64,000 nt of DNA from Legionellaceae bacterium UBA6148 (GTDB lineage Bacteria; Pseudomonadota; Gammaproteobacteria; Legionellales; Legionellaceae). Shown piece after piece: positions 9,006 to 18,961 of the stretch. The stretch lies in assembly GCA_002423125.1 (NCBI GenBank), contig DIUW01000050.1, positions 52,163 to 116,162 of the forward strand, given 5' to 3'. How positions within the stretch are numbered: the first letter of the stretch is position 1; the number at the start of each line of letters is the position of its first letter. Below the pieces are notes generated by a model. It searched no databases and was not told where the DNA came from. It worked only from the letters and a program-made list of their open reading frames with translations. Position numbers and translations under genes: made by a program.

Positions 9006-10952
9006 TTGAACGATATGGTGAAAAATCTTTTTTTGTGGCTCATTATTGCTATAGTGCTTGTTTCAGTGTTTAGTAATTTTGGCCCGCATCAGGTGGGAAC
9101 TGAAAAGGTTGCTTATAGCCAATTTCTTAAAGACGTAGAGCAGGGATCGGTGACGTCAGTAACGATTGAAGATAATAAAATTATCAAAGGTATGACCAAA
9201 AATAATCAACGGTTTGTGACTTACATGCCGGTACAAGATCAAGCACTTCTTGGTCAGTTACTGAAAAGTAACGTTGAAGTCACAGGACAAGAAAAACCAC
9301 AAGAAAGTTTCTTACTTCATCTTTTCGTGAATTGGTTCCCGATGTTACTGCTCATTGGCGTTTGGGTCTTCTTCATGCGCCAAATGCAAGGCGGCGGTGG
9401 ACGAGGTGGTGCCATGTCATTTGGTCGATCACGCGCACGTTTGATGGGGGAAGATCAAGTTAAAATTACGTTTGCTGATGTGGCAGGAGTTGACGAAGCG
9501 AAAGATGAGGTGAAAGAGCTCGTTGATTTTCTACGTGACCCATCTAAATTTCAAAATCTTGGTGGTCGAATTCCTCGTGGAGTTTTATTGGTTGGTTCGC
9601 CAGGAACAGGTAAAACCTTATTAGCTAAGGCGGTTGCCGGAGAAGCTAAGGTTCCTTTCTTTACAATTTCTGGTTCTGATTTCGTTGAAATGTTTGTGGG
9701 TGTTGGCGCGTCTCGTGTCCGTGATATGTTTGAGCAGGCAAAAAAACAAGCCCCATGCATTATCTTTATCGATGAAATTGACGCGGTTGGTCGACATCGT
9801 GGAGCGGGTTTAGGGGGTGGACATGATGAGCGTGAACAAACGTTAAATCAGTTATTAGTCGAAATGGATGGGTTTGAAGGCAGTGAGGGTGTTATTGTAA
9901 TCGCGGCAACTAATCGACCTGATGTATTGGATCCTGCATTACTTCGTCCGGGTCGTTTTGATCGTCAAGTGGTTGTACCGTTGCCTGACATCCGTGGACG
10001 CGAGCAAATTATGAAAGTCCATCTATCTAAAGTACCTGTTGACGATGATGTTCAGATTCTTCCAATTGCTCGAGGTACGCCAGGATTCTCAGGAGCCGAT
10101 CTTGCTAATTTGATCAATGAAGCTGCTTTGTTTGCTGCACGTGCTAACAAACGTAAAGTGAGTATGATCGACCTTGATAAAGCGAAAGATAAAATTATGA
10201 TGGGTCCTGAGCGTCGAACGATGGTTATGGATGAGGCGGAGAAAAAATTAACGGCTTACCATGAAGCGGGCCATGCAATTGTTGGTCTTAGTGTTCCTGA
10301 TCATGATCCGGTCTATAAAGTCACGATTATTCCTCGAGGTCGCGCATTGGGCGTGACGATGTTCTTACCTGATCAGGACAGATACAGTCATAGTCGGCGG
10401 CGACTTGAAAGTCAATTGGCCAGTCTTTTTGGTGGTCGAGTGGCTGAAGAGCTTATTTTTGGTGAAGAGCATGTTACTACAGGGGCATCGAATGACATCA
10501 TGAGAGCCACTGAAATTGCGCGTAAAATGGTTACAAGTTGGGGCTTATCCAGCTTAGGGCCATTGACCTTTGGTCAAGAGGAAGGTGAGGTATTTTTAGG
10601 CCGATCGGTTAATCAAAACAAAGAAGTCTCTGATCAAACCGCCCGACAGATTGATGACGAGGTTCGTGCTATTATCGATCGTAATTACATCCATGCAAAA
10701 CAAATTTTGACAGATAACGTCGACAAATTGCATAAAATGGCCGATGCATTGATCAAATATGAAACCATTGATGCCGGTCAAATTAAAGAAATTATGGAAG
10801 GAAAGGAACCGTCTCCTCCCAAAGATTGGGAATCGTTAAAACTTTTAGATAAAGAAAAAGACAATACCCAAAAAGATAATGAAAAAAAAGTGAATACAAC
10901 TGATGGTAATGTGACAAGAACAAATCTAGCAGATGACATTCAAGGTGAATAG
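9006..10952 (+). CDS. ftsH: ATP-dependent zinc metalloprotease FtsH
   Basis: Membrane-anchored AAA+ hexameric protease that degrades misfolded membrane proteins and regulators such as LpxC. 648 residues: transmembrane helix at about 7-25, periplasmic domain, second helix at about 107-124, AAA module with Walker A at 197-204 and DEID Walker B, SRH arginines, then the zinc site HEAGH at 419-423. The start is TTG at 9006: a gagg site lies 8 bases upstream and MNDMVKNL matches other FtsH N-termini. Walker A reads GSPGTGKT, with Ser replacing the usual second-position Pro. The C-terminus is Lys/Asp-rich. Overlaps folP. Confidence 0.97.
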   Translation: MNDMVKNLFLWLIIAIVLVSVFSNFGPHQVGTEKVAYSQFLKDVEQGSVTSVTIEDNKIIKGMTKNNQRFVTYMPVQDQALLGQLLKSNVEVTGQEKPQESFLLHLFVNWFPMLLLIGVWVFFMRQMQGGGGRGGAMSFGRSRARLMGEDQVKITFADVAGVDEAKDEVKELVDFLRDPSKFQNLGGRIPRGVLLVGSPGTGKTLLAKAVAGEAKVPFFTISGSDFVEMFVGVGASRVRDMFEQAKKQAPCIIFIDEIDAVGRHRGAGLGGGHDEREQTLNQLLVEMDGFEGSEGVIVIAATNRPDVLDPALLRPGRFDRQVVVPLPDIRGREQIMKVHLSKVPVDDDVQILPIARGTPGFSGADLANLINEAALFAARANKRKVSMIDLDKAKDKIMMGPERRTMVMDEAEKKLTAYHEAGHAIVGLSVPDHDPVYKVTIIPRGRALGVTMFLPDQDRYSHSRRRLESQLASLFGGRVAEELIFGEEHVTTGASNDIMRATEIARKMVTSWGLSSLGPLTFGQEEGEVFLGRSVNQNKEVSDQTARQIDDEVRAIIDRNYIHAKQILTDNVDKLHKMADALIKYETIDAGQIKEIMEGKEPSPPKDWESLKLLDKEKDNTQKDNEKKVNTTDGNVTRTNLADDIQGE

Positions 10953-11808
10953 CCAGGAGTTTCGCAGTTGGTGCAATGCCTTGGATGTAGCAACACCTCT
11001 CAGTAAACCCCTCATTATGGGCGTATTAAATGTTACGCCCAATTCTTTTTTTGATGGTGGACGTTATCGTGATCTCAACCAAGCCCGTTCTCGTGCATTA
11101 ACAATGCTAGAGCAGGGGGCTGATTTAATTGATTTGGGTGGGGAAGCGTCTAATCCATACGGTGGGTATGAATCAATCTCAGTCGATGAAGAGCTTTCTC
11201 GAGTTATCCCTGTACTTCAAACGATTCGTGACATAAGTGATGTATGTATTTCGATTGATACGTGCAAGGCAGAAGTAATGCGGGAAGCCGTTGCTGCTGG
11301 AGCCTCTTTGATAAATGATATTCAAGCGCTTGAGGGGCAGGACTCATTGCGTGTGGCGCAGCAGCTTAATGTTCCAGTTTGTCTAATGCATATGAATGGA
11401 ACACCGCAAACCATGCAGGATGCGCCGGAATATCAACATGATGTCGTTGATGAAATTAATCAATTTTTTAGCGAACGCGTTGAAGCATGCGTCAATGCAG
11501 GCATTCCTCGAGAACTTTTGATCCTCGATCCTGGGATAGGTTTTGGAAAATCGATGATGCATAACTTAAATATTTTAAATCATTTGCCCGAATTTCATCG
11601 ACACCGCAGGCCTTTATTGCTCGGTGTATCACGCAAACGTGTTATTGGTGATGTTTTACAAAAGCCCGTGTCTGAACGAATGATTGGTAGTATAGCGGCA
11701 GCTGTTTATGCTTCATTGCAAGGCGTTGCAATGATTAGAACGCATGATATTGATGAAACAAATCAAGCTCTGACAATGGTGAGTGCGATTTATCGCTACG
11801 AGAATTAG
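10933..11808 (+). CDS. folP: Dihydropteroate synthase
   Basis: Condenses p-aminobenzoate with dihydropterin pyrophosphate in folate synthesis; sulfonamide target. 291 residues forming a TIM barrel. Seen are MGVLNVTPNSFFDGG, DLGGEASNPYGG (in place of the more usual GGESTRPG), the IDTCKAEV strand, NDIQAL, and the C-terminal GVSRKRVIG. The reading frame begins 20 bp inside the 3' end of ftsH, so translation is probably coupled; the exact start (ATG 10933) is slightly uncertain. Lies between ftsH and glmM as in many gammaproteobacteria. Confidence 0.94.
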   Translation: MTFKVNSQEFRSWCNALDVATPLSKPLIMGVLNVTPNSFFDGGRYRDLNQARSRALTMLEQGADLIDLGGEASNPYGGYESISVDEELSRVIPVLQTIRDISDVCISIDTCKAEVMREAVAAGASLINDIQALEGQDSLRVAQQLNVPVCLMHMNGTPQTMQDAPEYQHDVVDEINQFFSERVEACVNAGIPRELLILDPGIGFGKSMMHNLNILNHLPEFHRHRRPLLLGVSRKRVIGDVLQKPVSERMIGSIAAAVYASLQGVAMIRTHDIDETNQALTMVSAIYRYEN

Positions 11809-11827
11809 ATATTAGGATGAGAACATA

Positions 11828-13186
11828 ATGAATAAACGTAAATATTTTGGCACGGATGGAATTCGCGGTGAAGTTGGATTGTCTAATATTAATCCGGAAT
11901 TTATATTGAAACTGGGTTGGGCCGTTGGTCGCGTTTTGGCGAATGGGGTACGGAAGACAGTGATTATCGGCAAAGATACTCGAGTATCGGGTTATATGTT
12001 GGAGTCGGCACTTGAAGCGGGCTTATCGGCCGCTGGTGTCGATGTGAGGTTGCTAGGACCGATGCCCACGCCAGCGATTGCATATCTTACTCAGACCTTG
12101 CGTGCAAGTGCCGGCATTGTGATTAGTGCATCTCATAACCCTTTTAAAGATAATGGAATAAAATTCTTTTCTGCTGAAGGCACGAAACTACCTGATAGTG
12201 TTGAGTTGGCTATTGAAGCTGAGATCGAAAAAAAATTGCAGACGGTTACATCTGAGGAATTGGGGAAAGTGACTCGGATTAATGATGCACCGGGTCGTTA
12301 TATTGAGTTTTGTAAATCAACCATTCCATCAATGACCCGTTTATCGGGATTAAAAATTGTTGTCGATTGTGCGCATGGCGCAACCTACCATATTGCCCCC
12401 AAAGTATTCAGAGAACTGGGTGCCGAGGTGATTGCTATTGGTGATAAACCGGATGGATTTAATATTAACTTAAATTCTGGTTCTACATCGCCCGAACTCC
12501 TTCAGCAGGCAGTGTTACAACATGGCGCTGACATTGGAATTGCTTTAGATGGCGATGGTGATCGTGTTATGTTGGTAAGCTCGGCCGGCGAGTTGGTCAA
12601 TGGTGATCAGATTTTGTATATTATTGCAAAAGATAGACATCAGAAAGGGTTGCTCAAAGGCGGGGTTGTTGGCACATTGATGAGTAATTTTGGTTTAGAA
12701 AAAGCAATGGAAACACTGGGTATCCCGTTTGCACGATCAAACGTAGGAGATCGCTATGTACTGGATGTATTGCGAGAAAAAAAATGGAAAATTGGAGGCG
12801 AATGTTCTGGTCACATTGTTTGTTTAGATAAAACGACAACAGGTGACGGTATTGTTGCAGCGCTTCAAGTATTAACGATTATGATTCAACAAGCTAAAAC
12901 ACTGGGGCAATTGTGCGAAGGGATTACATTGTTACCGCAATCGCTTGTTAATGTAAAAACTCCGAAAGCGTATGACTTGGCGAAAAACAGCCAAGTGACT
13001 GATGTTGTATCAAAGCTCAATAAATCACTACATGGAGAAGGAAGAGTATTGCTACGAGCGTCTGGAACTGAGCCCTTGCTTCGTATCATGATTGAAGGAC
13101 AAGATAAGCTACAAGTTCAACAACAGGCAGATGCATTAGCAAGTGAGATTAGCTTGATTGCAGATCATATGTATACCCCGCATTAA
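11828..13186 (+). CDS. glmM: Phosphoglucosamine mutase
   Basis: Converts glucosamine-6-P to glucosamine-1-P for UDP-GlcNAc, and so feeds peptidoglycan and LPS synthesis. 452 residues; N-terminal FGTDGIRG, phosphoserine motif SASHNP with Ser102 at the same position as in E. coli, metal-binding DGDGDR, sugar loop GGECSGH, and the phosphate-binding RASGTEPLLRIM at the C-terminus. Start ATG 11828, 19 bp after folP. Followed by a REP-like repeat rather than a clear terminator. Confidence 0.97.
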   Translation: MNKRKYFGTDGIRGEVGLSNINPEFILKLGWAVGRVLANGVRKTVIIGKDTRVSGYMLESALEAGLSAAGVDVRLLGPMPTPAIAYLTQTLRASAGIVISASHNPFKDNGIKFFSAEGTKLPDSVELAIEAEIEKKLQTVTSEELGKVTRINDAPGRYIEFCKSTIPSMTRLSGLKIVVDCAHGATYHIAPKVFRELGAEVIAIGDKPDGFNINLNSGSTSPELLQQAVLQHGADIGIALDGDGDRVMLVSSAGELVNGDQILYIIAKDRHQKGLLKGGVVGTLMSNFGLEKAMETLGIPFARSNVGDRYVLDVLREKKWKIGGECSGHIVCLDKTTTGDGIVAALQVLTIMIQQAKTLGQLCEGITLLPQSLVNVKTPKAYDLAKNSQVTDVVSKLNKSLHGEGRVLLRASGTEPLLRIMIEGQDKLQVQQQADALASEISLIADHMYTPH

Positions 13187-13197
13187 CAGCCGCAAAT

Positions 13198-13316
13198 CGA
13201 AGGCGGGGATCCATGCTTAAATGTGGCACCGATCCAGCATCAGTATAGAATCCCGCCTTCGCGAAAATGACAAAAAAAACTGTTCATGCTCCGGGAATTC
13301 CGGTAGAGCCAAAATG
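13198..13316. repeat. Dispersed REP-like element, copy 1
   Basis: A hairpin with arms cgaaggcgggga (13198-13209) and tcccgccttcg (13251-13261) begins the element. The loop and the 55 bp beyond it reappear, in reverse orientation and diverged, at 59672-59765. Shared segments are gggatccatgcttaaa, ccagcatcagtata, aatgacaaaaa and ttccggtaga. A third partial match is at 41935-41990. It occupies the whole gap between glmM and the 962-residue gene. Confidence 0.7.
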
Positions 13317-13335
13317 AATAACATCAGGACACACA

Positions 13336-16224
13336 ATGCCCGAATCTAACTATTTTAATCCATCTATTAATAATGCTGTTGCGTTCATGTTTTCTGAAAA
13401 TATTCCTACGAATTTGCAAATAACAGCTGTCGATAAATTATCTTCTCAGTGGGGAGAAGATCTAGCAACTATTGCCGGATTTAATGAGAGTCAAAAAAGT
13501 TCTTTTTTTGGGAAAATAATCAAGAAAGACTACCAACATTTAGATAGCTTTCTGTATTCGCTGAAAGTGGTTTTACTACGGTTACAAGGAACGTTAGATA
13601 ATATTTTCGGAGTATTAAGTACAGCGCATCACTTCAGTATTATTGAAAAGTTACGAGAAGAGATCACGGGATGCCTGGAAGGAACACATAGTCGAGTTGA
13701 TGAAATTGTAAGAACATTTATAGTTCCCAAAAATATATTGGACTTATTGCAGCTCGTGCGCGAAGATCTTGTTTTGCAAGTGGCGTGTTCCTCCACGAAT
13801 GATAACGTACATTATGCAAATGCAGTTTTTACGGTGGCGAATCGCTTAGATCTCGGGATCCGGGTTAGAAATGCGTGTGATTCCCACAGTAATGAACAAG
13901 TAGAAACGAACTTTTATTTTATATCGACACAATTAATACAACACTTTCAACATCATTTTCGTCCGTTTAAATTACCTTTCTTGCTACGCGAACAATTACA
14001 GACGTTTATTGCCCATTGTTATGTTGGCTCTCAAGACGAGCCAGGATATACCATAGGTGATTGTGAAAAAATTACCCATATTTTGAATCAATTTCTATAT
14101 TCTGATGAAGCAGAATATAGGCGCTATGATGCGTACTTCTTGGCTGAAAATATAAAAGAAGACGATGAGCTTTTTTTCTTTAAGGATCTTGACTGGAAAG
14201 CGATAGAAATCTTGATGTTTAATCGGCTGGAGGATCTCGGTTGCTTTCATGGTTCATTATTAACAACCTTGCCTATCGAGACGCTAGAGGATGCCGCATA
14301 TTGTAGTCGATTACTTCCTTCTGAAAGTCCTTTATTAGAGGAGCTATTCTCCAATAGAGGAATACCGTTTATATTGCAAAATAATCATGTGAGCACAATA
14401 GAGGGAAAAGAGTTCTTTTTGAGAGCAAGTCCTGCGCTAATTGATTTAGTGCTATTTAACAAATCTCTTTTTTGTGAGCGCAATTTTAACTTCCTGGCGA
14501 GTTGTCTGCCTCTGGACGTTTTTATACGTTGGGTCGATGCGCAAAGAATAGAGAATTATGTGGCGATTCAATATTTATTGGCTCGGGATGTTGGGGAGTT
14601 TGTAGCTCAAAATTTATTCTATAACAGAAGAATGTCTCACTCTATTTTTATGGGCTTACTTCTTTTAACCCAGAATATGACGAAAGATCAAAAAATGTCT
14701 TTTATGGTGAGCATGAGTAAGGTTCCCGAAGATTTAGAGCATCAATCTGACTTTGACACGATAAGTTCAACGAGTTCATGGATTGCCAAGTTAGAACGAA
14801 GAACCTGTTTTTTTCCGATGAATAGGCCTCTTGTTCAACTAGTACAGCAAGATCAACTCTCATCGAGTGCATGGGCACGGCTTATTGTTTATCTTGCACA
14901 CCATAAAATCTATTCTTTTGCCCCTTGTTTGGTGGGGTGGCTAGAGGACGCACTTTCACAGGAGCAACCATTCAATATTACTGATATATCCATTCCGGAG
15001 CTATGGGAGTATTTAGAGGCGGCTTTGATTGAACACAAAAACCAAAGTGTTATCATTTGTTTTTTAGATAATGTGCAGGATTTTCTTTTACCAGAGCACA
15101 TGGCTATGTTTATAAAGCACACCGAGGGTTCATTCAGATCCTTTATTAAGCACCTTAACGATTTTTGCCCTATTAATTTTCTTCCATTTTACACTGTAAG
15201 TTCTGAGTTTTTTAAGCGCTTATTTTTGAAAACACCGGTAGAATATCTCCCCGATTTATTAAAAAAAATGGGGGAAGGTTTTTATAGTGGACGAAGTGTC
15301 TTTTTAAATGCCATTGAAAGAGCGATGAATCGAGAAGACCCTTGTGTTTTAAATGAGCTTCTTAGTTTTTTAAGCCATATAGAAAACAGAGTATCAATGA
15401 TCGATCATTCCTTCTTAATGGATAGAAAAATATTAAATTCAGATGGAGTAGGATTTTTGCATGGGATGATCGGCGTATTACTCGAGAACATCAAGTCCAA
15501 AAAAACACGACATATCGATGCAATTATCGACTTTTTAAATGCGTTTCTGAAAAACAGCTCACTCAAAAAATTTGAGATATTTTGGGGTGAAATACCGGAT
15601 CATAGGAGGCGTCTCGCCATTATGCCGTCAATCAGGCTGATAAATGATCCTATTGATAATACAGTAACCAATGTGCTCGCACGCAGAGTTATTCTATCCG
15701 ATCGATCCATGTTATCTTCAGAAACGAATCAAAAAATGGCTCATTTTATATTGCTATTAATTTATAAAATACAAAAGCTGTCCGAACATTTTTCTACTTT
15801 ACCATTGAACAAAGAACATTTAGTGTATTCTGTAAACGCAGTGATTTGTTATACCCGAATGTTATATCAATCTCACTTCGTTCTAATACCACTGCTTCAA
15901 GATAATAAATTTTTTCTTCCCCCTGAGTTTGAGAAACATAAACCTTTCCTGGAAAAGACCTATTTTCAGGCTGTGTCTCAAATTTTAAACATATCTCCGA
16001 AGACTATAAATGATGTAATGAAAAACGAACTAACCAATTTTGAATTTCATCGTCATCAATGGAAGCAGTACAAGAAAGTAAATGTTTTGACGGAAGATGA
16101 TCAGCGACATTTTAAAATAATCTTTGATGCTGTTTTTAAAAAAAATAAGAGCACTCTTGGGTCATGTTGTTCTGTCAGTGATGATGCAGATAAATCCTCG
16201 ACGAATGAATTTTCGGCTGTTTAG
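13336..16224 (+). CDS. Large orphan protein (962 aa), possible effector
   Basis: I do not recognise this protein. It is 962 residues long, has no signal peptide and no clear membrane segment, and appears almost wholly alpha-helical, with many 30-40-residue blocks rich in Leu, Phe and Ile that suggest a helical solenoid. The last 25 residues are polar, with a Cys pair, Ser/Asp runs and a short hydrophobic end (NEFSAV). This is loosely compatible with a C-terminal type IV (Dot/Icm) secretion signal, but that is inference from style alone. It is monocistronic, preceded by a REP-like repeat and followed by the flagellar-type operon on the other strand. An intracellular scaffold is an equal possibility. 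Confidence 0.6.
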   Translation: MPESNYFNPSINNAVAFMFSENIPTNLQITAVDKLSSQWGEDLATIAGFNESQKSSFFGKIIKKDYQHLDSFLYSLKVVLLRLQGTLDNIFGVLSTAHHFSIIEKLREEITGCLEGTHSRVDEIVRTFIVPKNILDLLQLVREDLVLQVACSSTNDNVHYANAVFTVANRLDLGIRVRNACDSHSNEQVETNFYFISTQLIQHFQHHFRPFKLPFLLREQLQTFIAHCYVGSQDEPGYTIGDCEKITHILNQFLYSDEAEYRRYDAYFLAENIKEDDELFFFKDLDWKAIEILMFNRLEDLGCFHGSLLTTLPIETLEDAAYCSRLLPSESPLLEELFSNRGIPFILQNNHVSTIEGKEFFLRASPALIDLVLFNKSLFCERNFNFLASCLPLDVFIRWVDAQRIENYVAIQYLLARDVGEFVAQNLFYNRRMSHSIFMGLLLLTQNMTKDQKMSFMVSMSKVPEDLEHQSDFDTISSTSSWIAKLERRTCFFPMNRPLVQLVQQDQLSSSAWARLIVYLAHHKIYSFAPCLVGWLEDALSQEQPFNITDISIPELWEYLEAALIEHKNQSVIICFLDNVQDFLLPEHMAMFIKHTEGSFRSFIKHLNDFCPINFLPFYTVSSEFFKRLFLKTPVEYLPDLLKKMGEGFYSGRSVFLNAIERAMNREDPCVLNELLSFLSHIENRVSMIDHSFLMDRKILNSDGVGFLHGMIGVLLENIKSKKTRHIDAIIDFLNAFLKNSSLKKFEIFWGEIPDHRRRLAIMPSIRLINDPIDNTVTNVLARRVILSDRSMLSSETNQKMAHFILLLIYKIQKLSEHFSTLPLNKEHLVYSVNAVICYTRMLYQSHFVLIPLLQDNKFFLPPEFEKHKPFLEKTYFQAVSQILNISPKTINDVMKNELTNFEFHRHQWKQYKKVNVLTEDDQRHFKIIFDAVFKKNKSTLGSCCSVSDDADKSSTNEFSAV

Positions 16225-16237
16225 ACGACTTGATTTT

Positions 16238-16951
16238 TTACCCTCGCTCCTCTCCTAATTGATGAATAGCCGTCGACATCAATTCATCAGCGACGTGCAT
16301 TACGCGTTGTGAGGATTCAAAATGTCGAGCTGTTTTTATCATTTCCATCATCTCGTCAACGGATTTGACGTTGGATTGCTCTAGAAATCCTTGTAAAACA
16401 TGAGTTGTGCCGTTGTTAGGAAGAGGAGATTCGTCACTTGTATATAATCCTTGCCCTAAATAGTTCAGTGCCTGTGGATTTGAGAATTGCACAACACTGA
16501 CTTGTTCAACTTTGTGGTGATCAATCAATAAGTTGCCATTTGAGTCGATTGTGAAGGGATTATCATCTACCCTTAAGACACCGCTTTTTCCAAGCAATCT
16601 CGCGCCCGTAGGCGTTGCTAGTTCGCCTTGTTCGTTTACGTGGAAATCACCACGACGGGTGTAAAATACGCCGTCATTTGTTTGGACTTCAAAATAGCCG
16701 TCGCCCGCTAGTGCTAGTTCGTTTGGAAGTCGTGATTGCGTAAAAGTTCCTTGTGAATATTGCGTTGAATGCTGTAATTGTTGAACGACTGTGGCCATTT
16801 GTGCTTGCAGTTGCTCGTCAAATCCTACATTCTCGCTGAGTTCACGTTTGTAGCCAGGTGTTTGCATGTTGGCGACATTTTGGCTTATTGATTCTAACTT
16901 AGCCTTGTCTTGTAACAAGGCAATTTGAGAGGCAGTGATTGCATCAAGCAT
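16238..16951 (-). CDS. flgF: Flagellar basal-body rod protein FlgF (FlgF/FlgG family)
   Basis: Rod component that polymerises in the periplasm after type III export. 237 residues: N-terminal rod helix with the ANMQTPGYK signature (about residues 27-35), central ELALAGDGYFEV and TRRGDFHVNEQGELATPTG core, and the C-terminal helix ending SSQRVMHVADELMSTAI. Slightly short against FlgF or FlgG (about 250-260). It is the last gene of the fliQ-fliR-flhB-flhA-flgF run, 9 bp after flhA. No other rod, hook or filament gene is in the window. FlgF versus FlgG is judged from general similarity and is not certain. Confidence 0.8.
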   Translation of the reverse strand: MLDAITASQIALLQDKAKLESISQNVANMQTPGYKRELSENVGFDEQLQAQMATVVQQLQHSTQYSQGTFTQSRLPNELALAGDGYFEVQTNDGVFYTRRGDFHVNEQGELATPTGARLLGKSGVLRVDDNPFTIDSNGNLLIDHHKVEQVSVVQFSNPQALNYLGQGLYTSDESPLPNNGTTHVLQGFLEQSNVKSVDEMMEMIKTARHFESSQRVMHVADELMSTAIHQLGEERG

Positions 16952-16960
16952 CGTTATTCC

Positions 16961-18961
16961 TTATTTTACAACTCCAAACGATTCCACTTGAATATTGACC
17001 GGAATCTCGTTCATCCCCAGTACGGTTAAATGTGGAATGACTCGTTGAGTTAATTGTTTGATGTGGCGACGTAAGAGTGATGAACATAACAACACGGGCC
17101 TTTTTCGTTCGGCAAGCATGTTTTCAACCTGGATGGCGAGTGATGAAATAAAGCGCTCAGTCAAGCTTGGTTCTAATGCGAAATGATTATTGTTTAAACT
17201 TGATCCCAGTTTTTGTTCTAATGATTGGGAAAGTGTCAATACGGGTAAATTATTTTGATTAAACATTAATTTTTGGCAAATTGGAGTCGCGAGGCGTGCT
17301 CGAACCAACTCGGTGAGTTGGGATGCGTCATGAATTGTTTTTCCATGTTCTAATAAGACTTCAAGTATTGTGGGGAGAAAGCGGATGGAGACTTTTTCTT
17401 GCAATAAATTTTGTAAGATTCGCTGCACATGTCCAAAGGGTAATAGGCCAGGTATCAATTCATCTCGTAAGTTGCTGATATGAGGTTGCTCCAGAAGTGT
17501 TTCTGTTTGTGCACGAGTGAGTAAGTCTGCAATGTTATGCTGAACGGCATCATTGAGATGGGTAGCAATCACCGTGAGAGGCTCACATAGTGTGAATCCT
17601 AGTTCGGTTGCTGATTTATTTTGATTCGGTGTTATCCATGTTGCACTTAAGCCATAGCTCGGATCTCGAACCTCGACTCCAGTTAAACGTGCAGGTTTTT
17701 GCTGATGCGATTCAATGGCTAATAATTTATCCAAATGCAGTTGATGAACGCCTTGCTGATTGCCTTGGATGCATAAGGTATAGAAAGGGTAGTTTAGCTT
17801 TTTTTCAGATCGTATTTTTACTTCGGGGAGAACAAACCCAAGATCATAGGCTAATCGTTCACGCAGTTGTTGAATGAGAAGCAAGAGATCCTGCTCATGA
17901 GGTGCCAGTTCACGGAATAATTCAGGGTTCAGCTGAATTTCTATCGGATGAACGCGGATTTTTTCATATAGCGATTCATGAGCAGGTTCATTGAGCGCTT
18001 CTTGCCGTTGTTGCGATTTCATTGCATAAATCGTCGCAACTATAAAAAGAGATAGCATAATGAGCACGGGTAGGGCTGGGATGCCTTTTAATAAAAGTAA
18101 TCCGAGTAAACTGCAGGACACGACGATCAAACTTTTAGGATAGGATGTTATTTGTTTAGCGACTTCACTTCCTAAATGTGCATCAGTGGCTGCTCGGGTG
18201 ACGATAATACCGGTTGCGAGTGAAATGGTGAGTGCTGGAATTTGAGTAATCAACCCGTCACCAACGGTTAATAGAGAATACGTATGAATTGACTCCGTCA
18301 AGCTTAACCCTTTTTGTGCCATGCCAATTGCAAAACCACCGATGATATCAACGAGAATAATTAACACTCCGGCAATGGCGTCACCTTTTACAAATTTGCT
18401 CGCCCCATCCATTGCGCCATAAAAATTGGCTTCTTTTTCGATTTGGCTGCGTCGGAATTTTGCTTCTGCCTGTGAAATAAGACCTATATTTAAATCAGCG
18501 TCAATACTCATTTGTTTACCCGGCATGCTGTCGAGCGTGAAGCGCGCGGCAACTTCCGCGACACGCTGTGCACCATTTGTGATCACAACATACTGCACAA
18601 TGATAAGAATCAAAAATACCACAAGACCCATGACATAATTATCGTGAATCACATATTGTCCTATCGCGTAAATAACACGACCCGCGTTGGCATCCGATAA
18701 AATGAGGCGTGTTGCAGAGACATTTAATGCCAAGCGAAATAACGTTGACATGAGCAGCAAGGTAGGAAACGTTGAGAAACTCAGGGGCTTATCGGTATAG
18801 AATGTCAATAATAAAATGGTTAATGCCCAACTGAAGTTAGCAATGAACAATAGGTCGAGTACTCCAGCTGGAATCGGTATAAATAAAATCAGCAGAATAC
18901 CTGTTGCACATCCAATCATGGCAAGCTCACTGCCATTACTGAAAACGTTATTTTTTCTCAT
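16961..18961 (-). CDS. flhA: Flagellar-type export gate protein FlhA
   Basis: Inner-membrane component of the type III export gate; its cytoplasmic ring docks chaperone-substrate complexes. 666 residues: eight or so membrane helices to about residue 310, including the FHIPEP-type motif RFTLDSMPGKQMSIDADLNIG, then a cytoplasmic domain with the GLSATWITPNQ and VIATHLNDAVQ segments typical of FlhA. A little shorter than enterobacterial FlhA (about 690). Start ATG overlaps the flhB stop as ATGA. It could also belong to a virulence-type T3SS, but adjacency to flgF and FlhA-like cytoplasmic motifs favour the flagellar branch. Confidence 0.92.
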   Translation of the reverse strand: MRKNNVFSNGSELAMIGCATGILLILFIPIPAGVLDLLFIANFSWALTILLLTFYTDKPLSFSTFPTLLLMSTLFRLALNVSATRLILSDANAGRVIYAIGQYVIHDNYVMGLVVFLILIIVQYVVITNGAQRVAEVAARFTLDSMPGKQMSIDADLNIGLISQAEAKFRRSQIEKEANFYGAMDGASKFVKGDAIAGVLIILVDIIGGFAIGMAQKGLSLTESIHTYSLLTVGDGLITQIPALTISLATGIIVTRAATDAHLGSEVAKQITSYPKSLIVVSCSLLGLLLLKGIPALPVLIMLSLFIVATIYAMKSQQRQEALNEPAHESLYEKIRVHPIEIQLNPELFRELAPHEQDLLLLIQQLRERLAYDLGFVLPEVKIRSEKKLNYPFYTLCIQGNQQGVHQLHLDKLLAIESHQQKPARLTGVEVRDPSYGLSATWITPNQNKSATELGFTLCEPLTVIATHLNDAVQHNIADLLTRAQTETLLEQPHISNLRDELIPGLLPFGHVQRILQNLLQEKVSIRFLPTILEVLLEHGKTIHDASQLTELVRARLATPICQKLMFNQNNLPVLTLSQSLEQKLGSSLNNNHFALEPSLTERFISSLAIQVENMLAERKRPVLLCSSLLRRHIKQLTQRVIPHLTVLGMNEIPVNIQVESFGVVK

